This document shows, piece after piece, positions 12,447 to 16,121 of a DNA stretch of 16,121 nt; the stretch's first letter is position 1; every line of letters begins with the position of its first letter. Where the stretch lies: NCBI GenBank assembly GCA_001803565.1, contig MHDQ01000044.1:1-16121 (forward strand), in the 5' to 3' direction. Source of the stretch: Nitrospinae bacterium RIFCSPLOWO2_12_FULL_45_22 (GTDB lineage Bacteria > 2-12-FULL-45-22). The notes under the pieces were generated by a model. It ran no database searches. It had not been told where the DNA came from and saw only the letters and a program-made list of their open reading frames with translations. Both the position numbers and the translations under genes were made by a program.

Positions 12447-14842
12447 GCGGCGAATAGTCTCCTCTTGGCCTCATTAATAATCTCGTGAGGTTCTCCAAGT
12501 ATTTTTAAGGCCCCAAGACCGCCTGCCTTAGCCACATCCGGGGCATTGAATATATAAGGATTTTCCAGCTCTTCGGTGCCGCCCCTTTCAAACTGCCTGG
12601 CAAGGGCGATCAAGGTTTCTGCGGCCCTCGGAGGCAAACTCTTAAACCACTCACTATGTTTGTATCGTAATGCCGAAACACGCTCAGCACGGTCTTTGGG
12701 AACGATTCCATATCCAATCACCGCAAGGACATCGTAAAGGTCGCAATCTTTGCGGTTTAAAAGCTCCCGGAGCAATCGCAAGCCTTGCCCATCACCGGGC
12801 AACACTTCAATAAGTGCTTTTCGCCTCTGTGGGTCAATCCAGCAGTTTCTGAAGTCTTCCAGGGTCTTGACCTCTTCCAGCAAGCGAGCCGCTATGATCT
12901 GTTGATATTCCTCGAGGGTGATCATCCCCAGTTTACCCTTTACCTGGGTCGCTATATAAGTCCCAGCCGGATTTATATGAACATCAAACCCTTCTACCCG
13001 GATTATTTTTTCTTTTTCTACCTCCTCAGGTTCTTTAGACTCCCGTGTGGGCGAAGGGCGGCACTCAAAACCTTTTCCTAAGAGACGGGTGGCATTGGTG
13101 TAATCATAGACCCGAAACATCAATTTATTAGTCGGCAAGTGAATTCTTGAACCCCTTCCCATCATCTGCTGGAAAGAAATAGGAGAGCGGACATATTTGA
13201 AAAAGACGACATTGCGCAAAATGGGGACATCAACCCCTGTGGTTATTAAATCAACGGTAGTGGCGATAAAATGGCTGCGCTCGGAGCCGCGCAAATCGGC
13301 AATATACTGGGTCCCTCTTACCGCGGCAGTGCATTTGAAGGCATAAGGCTCGGCGCGAATGTGGAATTTGGATTGCGGACTGCGGAATTCAGAATTTGTT
13401 TTCTTATTCCACATTCCCAGTTCCGCATTCTGCATTCGTTTCCACCATTGGGCATAGAGATTGTTCATTTCGGCGGCAACTGCATCGGCATGGGTATCCC
13501 GGGTGCAAAAGATGACGGTCTTCTGGTGGGGACCGCCGGTTTGAAGAAACATTTCGAAGAGGTCCTGGCACATAGCTTTTACCCTGTCAGGCAACTGAAT
13601 TATATCTTCAAAGGACGGCGCCTCGTAAGTCTCACGAGTCTCATCGGGAGTGAGTGCTTGCCCCGTGGTGGCGTCCCGTGCCCCCAGTACCTCAATATCC
13701 TCCCGGGTTACCCCTTTTATATCGAGATTCACCTCTTGTCTGATGATTTCGCACGCCGGAAGATAACCGTCTTCAATCCCCTGCGCCATGTCGTATTCAT
13801 AGACTGGTTCACCAAAGTATTTGAGATTATCGGCAGTTATTTCTTCATCCTCCCCACGTTCATCCTGGGTCCCTCCTTCAAAAGAACGTGGGGTTGCGGT
13901 GAGCCCGATTTGAACCGCATCTGGGTTTTGGCGCAGCACGAGACTCCATTTCCCCCACGCGCTTCTATGACATTCATCAATAATGATATGGCTGAAATAA
14001 TTTTGGGGATAATTCTCGAGGAAAAACCTGGCATCTTCCGTCTCTCCTGCCACATTAAGTGTCTGGTAGGTTGCAATCAAGATGCGGGCATTCTTCTGAG
14101 GCTTTGCTGTTGTTACTTCGGCTGCATCAGCCCCGAAGACATTCTGGAAAGCACCCAGGGCCTGGGTACGCAATTCATCCCGGTCGCAGATAAATAAGGC
14201 ACGGCGAAGCTGTCCAGCGTCCGCAATCTTCTTCAAGAGGTGCACCGCAATAAAAGTTTTTCCCGATCCGGTTGCCAGAAAGAGGAGTAATCTTTTTTGG
14301 CCCCTAACTATTTTCTCAAGCAAGGCCCGAATAGCAGCGTCCTGATAGTAGCGTCTGCTGGCCTCTCCACCTGGATATGGAACTAATAGCGGTTTGGCAG
14401 TTTCACTTTCCAGAGAAACCCCGATGGATTTTTCGTAGCGCCGACGCAATTCAGAGGGAGAGGGGAATTCTCCTAAGGGACGAGGCTTAGAAGTTAGACC
14501 GGTAAGCTGGTTGTATTCCACGAATAGATGTCCATTAGAAGAATAAACAAAAGGAACATGGTTCAAACGGGCATATTTCTTTGCCTGTTCAAGACCTTTA
14601 TCCGGAGGCTCATCGTTTCTCTTCGCCTCAATTAAGGCAATGGCTACCGGCTGGGTATTGATGTTTACCCGCACTCTCAAGAGATAATCTGTCCTACCCC
14701 ACTCTTTTCGTTTTGGCCGGCCATCTATGATATCAATCCCGTGCTCGGTCTCTTCACGGCGGATAAGGTCTTCTGTCCAGCCCCGCTGGTGGAGGACAGG
14801 GTCAATGAGTTTTGCTTTAGTATCGGCCTCGCTTAATGACAT
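12443..14842 (-). CDS. hsdR: Type I restriction-modification system motor/endonuclease subunit HsdR
   Basis: The 799-residue product is the translocase and nuclease subunit. The N-terminal nuclease domain has Asp52 and the I-E-A-K motif (71-74). The superfamily 2 helicase core has Walker A ATGSGKT (190-196), DECH (289-292) and the TATPRS segment (315-320). Helicase motifs continue with VIFCTRDTH (443-451), TTGVDVP (534-540) and QQMMGRGSR (558-566). The C-terminal part resembles the EcoEI-type R protein and binds the methylase core. The length is normal apart from an insertion at 471-495 that is a translated repeat. Its start at 14842 has AAGGGG seven bases upstream and a strong promoter behind it, so this is the first gene of the operon. 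The stop overlaps the radC start. Confidence 0.95.
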   Translation of the reverse strand: MSLSEADTKAKLIDPVLHQRGWTEDLIRREETEHGIDIIDGRPKRKEWGRTDYLLRVRVNINTQPVAIALIEAKRNDEPPDKGLEQAKKYARLNHVPFVYSSNGHLFVEYNQLTGLTSKPRPLGEFPSPSELRRRYEKSIGVSLESETAKPLLVPYPGGEASRRYYQDAAIRALLEKIVRGQKRLLLFLATGSGKTFIAVHLLKKIADAGQLRRALFICDRDELRTQALGAFQNVFGADAAEVTTAKPQKNARILIATYQTLNVAGETEDARFFLENYPQNYFSHIIIDECHRSAWGKWSLVLRQNPDAVQIGLTATPRSFEGGTQDERGEDEEITADNLKYFGEPVYEYDMAQGIEDGYLPACEIIRQEVNLDIKGVTREDIEVLGARDATTGQALTPDETRETYEAPSFEDIIQLPDRVKAMCQDLFEMFLQTGGPHQKTVIFCTRDTHADAVAAEMNNLYAQWWKRMQNAELGMWNKKTNSEFRSPQSKFHIRAEPYAFKCTAAVRGTQYIADLRGSERSHFIATTVDLITTGVDVPILRNVVFFKYVRSPISFQQMMGRGSRIHLPTNKLMFRVYDYTNATRLLGKGFECRPSPTRESKEPEEVEKEKIIRVEGFDVHINPAGTYIATQVKGKLGMITLEEYQQIIAARLLEEVKTLEDFRNCWIDPQRRKALIEVLPGDGQGLRLLRELLNRKDCDLYDVLAVIGYGIVPKDRAERVSALRYKHSEWFKSLPPRAAETLIALARQFERGGTEELENPYIFNAPDVAKAGGLGALKILGEPHEIINEAKRRLFAA
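13359..13437. repeat. ATTCCGC/GATTGCGG inverted repeat inside hsdR
   Basis: The left arm GTGGAATTTGGATTGCGGAC and following (13361-13394) and the right arm ATTCCACATTCCCAGTTCCG and following (13405-13437) are imperfect inverted copies. It encodes QNAELGMWNKKTNSEFRSPQ plus about five residues (HsdR 471-495), in frame, in the loop before the EPYAFKCTA segment. Confidence 0.8.
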
Positions 14843-14878
14843 ATCTGAACCCCTTATATCCCTTTCTTCTCTTTTCTT

Positions 14879-14908
14879 ATTCTAGCTTAAGTAATCATTG
14901 TGGGTCAA
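14879..14908 (-). promoter_or_regulatory. hsdR: Sigma70-type promoter of the hsdR operon
   Basis: On the minus strand TTGACC (14903-14908) and TAGAAT (14879-14884) are separated by 18 bases, a near-consensus pair, about 37 bases upstream of the hsdR start. Confidence 0.6.
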
Positions 14909-14937
14909 CAATTTCCTATGGCTTTGCGGTTCCTCCG

Positions 14938-15219
14938 CTATAATAAATAATTGTCCTCATTTTCGATAAATACCGATGGGGAAAAGGTCAGGCGTTGATT
15001 TTTAAGCTCTTCATGGGTAGTCGTTCTGGGGGGATTTACCGTCGAGACACAGATGCGAGGAGGATAGAAAGTCTAACGAGCAAATCGCTTTTGCTTGCGC
15101 CTTTTCGGCAAGGGGAGTAGTTCAACCCTCTTTCCAAGAGAGCGTCGGCGTGGGTCTAGGAATGCCTCTTCCATCTCCCAGTCATGGATACCATGTCTGA
15201 ACAAGTTTTTATTAATAGG
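14938..15219 (-). pseudogene. Decayed coding remnant, unrecognised
   Basis: This is part of the 720-base gap between hsdR and DUF475. One minus-strand frame reads HDWEMEEAFLDPRRRSLGKR then VELLPLPKRRKQKRFAR and TAG (15073-15219). The same frame continues after the stop with VSTVNPPRTTTHEELKNQRL and further residues to 14938. It is protein-like in composition but I do not recognise it, and it has an internal stop. Confidence 0.3.
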
Positions 15220-15235
15220 GTATGGCTATTTTCTG

Positions 15236-15433
15236 TCATTTCCTGGCAAGAAAGACTACCAGGAGATTTAACCCTAGTCTTAATAATGAGGAAAAAATGT
15301 TCCGCTCCACTTCATGCAATGCATGCTGCTGAGCATCTCCCTGCACGTATGCTAAAATATCCTGGAAAGATTTTTCTGCCTCTGCTATACTTCGATTCAA
15401 CTTTAACAAGGTTAATCCTCTTTTTGGCTTAAT
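15236..15433 (-). pseudogene. Relic of a transposase N-terminus (ISKra4-like)
   Basis: A minus-strand frame without a start codon reads KPKRGLTLLKLNRSIAEAEK, SFQDILAYVQGDAQQHALHE and VERNIFSSLLRLGLNLLVVF, then stops at TGA (15236). An HEVE motif followed by a leucine-rich helix ending in F-x-A-R-K resembles the N-terminal part of ISKra4-family transposases. The rest of the gene is missing or shifted out of frame. The family name is from memory and not certain; that this is a decayed coding sequence is more secure. Confidence 0.45.
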
Positions 15434-15481
15434 ATGGAAACATTTAATAATGGTTAATATGTTTTTTACACATTATGCCTT

Positions 15482-15488
15482 AAGGAGG
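15482..15488 (+). promoter_or_regulatory. Orphan Shine-Dalgarno site upstream of DUF475
   Basis: AAGGAGG is followed by only a TTG-initiated three-codon frame (TTG TAT CAC TAA). It lies 75 bases before the DUF475 start, which has no such site of its own. It could be a remnant or a tiny leader. Confidence 0.3.
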
Positions 15489-15563
15489 ACCTTGTATCAC
15501 TAATAAGTTAAAATTATATTAAATTTATTCGTTTTTTTATTGACCTAAAATAGCCACAACCAA

Positions 15564-16121
15564 ATGATTAGTAAGTTAAGCTACTTCAAAGGATCCTTTC
15601 TGGTAACATTATTAGGACTTTCTGCAGCATTTATGCTGGGTGGTCCCAATGCCATAATTATTGCGTCAGTCTTAAGTATTTTAGAAGTATCACTCTCATT
15701 TGACAATGCTGTTGTCAATGCGACAGTTTTAAGAACTATGGAGGTAAAATGGCGCCACAGATTTATTACCTGGGGCATATTAATTGCGGTCTTTGGCATG
15801 AGGATAGTATTCCCTTTATTGATCGTAGGCATTGTTGCTCACTTGGGACCAGTCGAAACAATAATTATGGCCATTAAGAATCCAGGAGATTATGAAAGAT
15901 ATCTAACTTCAGCCCACTTATCAGTCGCAGGGTTCGGGGGGGCCTTCTTGATGATGGTATTCCTGAAATTTTTCTTCAACGAGGATAAGGATATTCACTG
16001 GATAAAATTTATTGAGAAACCTCTTACCAGGTTCGGGAAGATAGAGGCATTTGAAATTCTGCTTACCATAATGGCTATCTATGTAATTACTACTTATCTC
16101 CCAGAGCAGGGGAAATTTGAA
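15564..16121 (+). CDS. DUF475/TerC-like integral membrane protein (partial)
   Basis: The frame is open to the window end, giving 186 residues without a stop. The sequence is strongly hydrophobic with several predicted membrane spans (about 12-25, 28-42, 68-92 and 120-138). The family signature LEVSLSFDNAVVNATVL (40-56) includes the acidic and Asn residues thought to line the transport path in the TerC/LysE-type clan; TWGILIAVFGMRIVFPLLIV (69-88) and FLKFFFNEDKDIHWIKFIEKP (133-153, split here by the family's cytoplasmic loop) also fit DUF475. Function is probably metal or ion export, but this is not proven for the family. The ATG at 15564 is the first possible start after an in-frame TAA at 15546, and KGSFLVT near the start matches the family. 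No good ribosome binding site is visible. Confidence 0.88.
   Translation, partial: MISKLSYFKGSFLVTLLGLSAAFMLGGPNAIIIASVLSILEVSLSFDNAVVNATVLRTMEVKWRHRFITWGILIAVFGMRIVFPLLIVGIVAHLGPVETIIMAIKNPGDYERYLTSAHLSVAGFGGAFLMMVFLKFFFNEDKDIHWIKFIEKPLTRFGKIEAFEILLTIMAIYVITTYLPEQGKFE

Noticed and set aside
13271-14197. Plus-strand open frame of 308 codons
   Set aside because: It lies entirely opposite hsdR, whose motifs are clear on the minus strand; it is a shadow frame.
15107-15180. Possible yybP-ykoY (Mn2+) riboswitch upstream of the TerC-like gene, because of AAGGGGAGTAG at 15110
   Set aside because: The matching 3' half (GCAAGACC-like strand) is not found, the distance to the gene is about 450 bases, and the same bases lie in a minus-strand coding remnant (LLPLPK), so the short match is probably chance. 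A covariance-model search would settle it.
15184-15432. Plus-strand open frame of 82 codons
   Set aside because: Its composition is not protein-like and the opposite strand holds a better transposase-like remnant.

Overview
The window reads as a bacterial defence island beside housekeeping biosynthesis genes. On the plus strand, positions 1-1971 hold the end of a ketol-acid reductoisomerase gene followed by tightly coupled pyrK and pyrD of the NAD-linked class 1B dihydroorotate dehydrogenase. On the plus strand at the far right (from 15564) a DUF475/TerC-like membrane protein gene starts and runs off the end. The organism is probably an uncultivated anaerobic or facultative bacterium (Desulfobacterota, Nitrospirota or Planctomycetota would fit the class 1B enzyme and the repeat style), but no gene here fixes the phylum and this is a weak inference.

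Everything from 14842 down to 2017 is on the minus strand. In transcription order: hsdR, radC, a four-helix-bundle protein gene, the C-terminal remnant of a DNA-binding regulator, a 5' relic of hsdS, an unrecognised 143-residue gene, intact hsdS, a 478-base AT-rich gap, gajA and gajB (a Gabija defence system), a 5' relic of hsdM, an MNT nucleotidyltransferase and HEPN pair, and hsdM. A good sigma70-type promoter precedes hsdR. The simplest reading is one type I restriction-modification operon (hsdR-hsdS-hsdM) with accessory genes, into which Gabija has been inserted between hsdS and the MNT-HEPN-hsdM group. The MNT-HEPN and hsdM genes overlap by a few bases, so their translation is likely coupled.

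Three things stand out. First, a family of short degenerate inverted repeats built from ATTCCGC and GATTGCGG units lies inside hsdM (twice), hsdR, hsdS and radC, always without breaking the reading frame, and also brackets the four-helix-bundle gene. It is absent from Gabija, MNT-HEPN, pyrKD and DUF475. Second, two cargo insertions (MNT-HEPN and the 143-residue gene) each sit between a short relic of the hsd gene's own 5' end and a complete copy of that gene, and in both cases the end of the relic supplies the ribosome binding site of the cargo gene. Third, the two target-recognition domains of HsdS are near copies (about 78% identical by hand count, 606-bp period), which predicts a palindromic recognition site.

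The 720-base region between hsdR and DUF475 holds the hsdR promoter and decayed minus-strand coding remnants, one of them transposase-like. All family calls rest on reading motifs by eye; no database search was possible.
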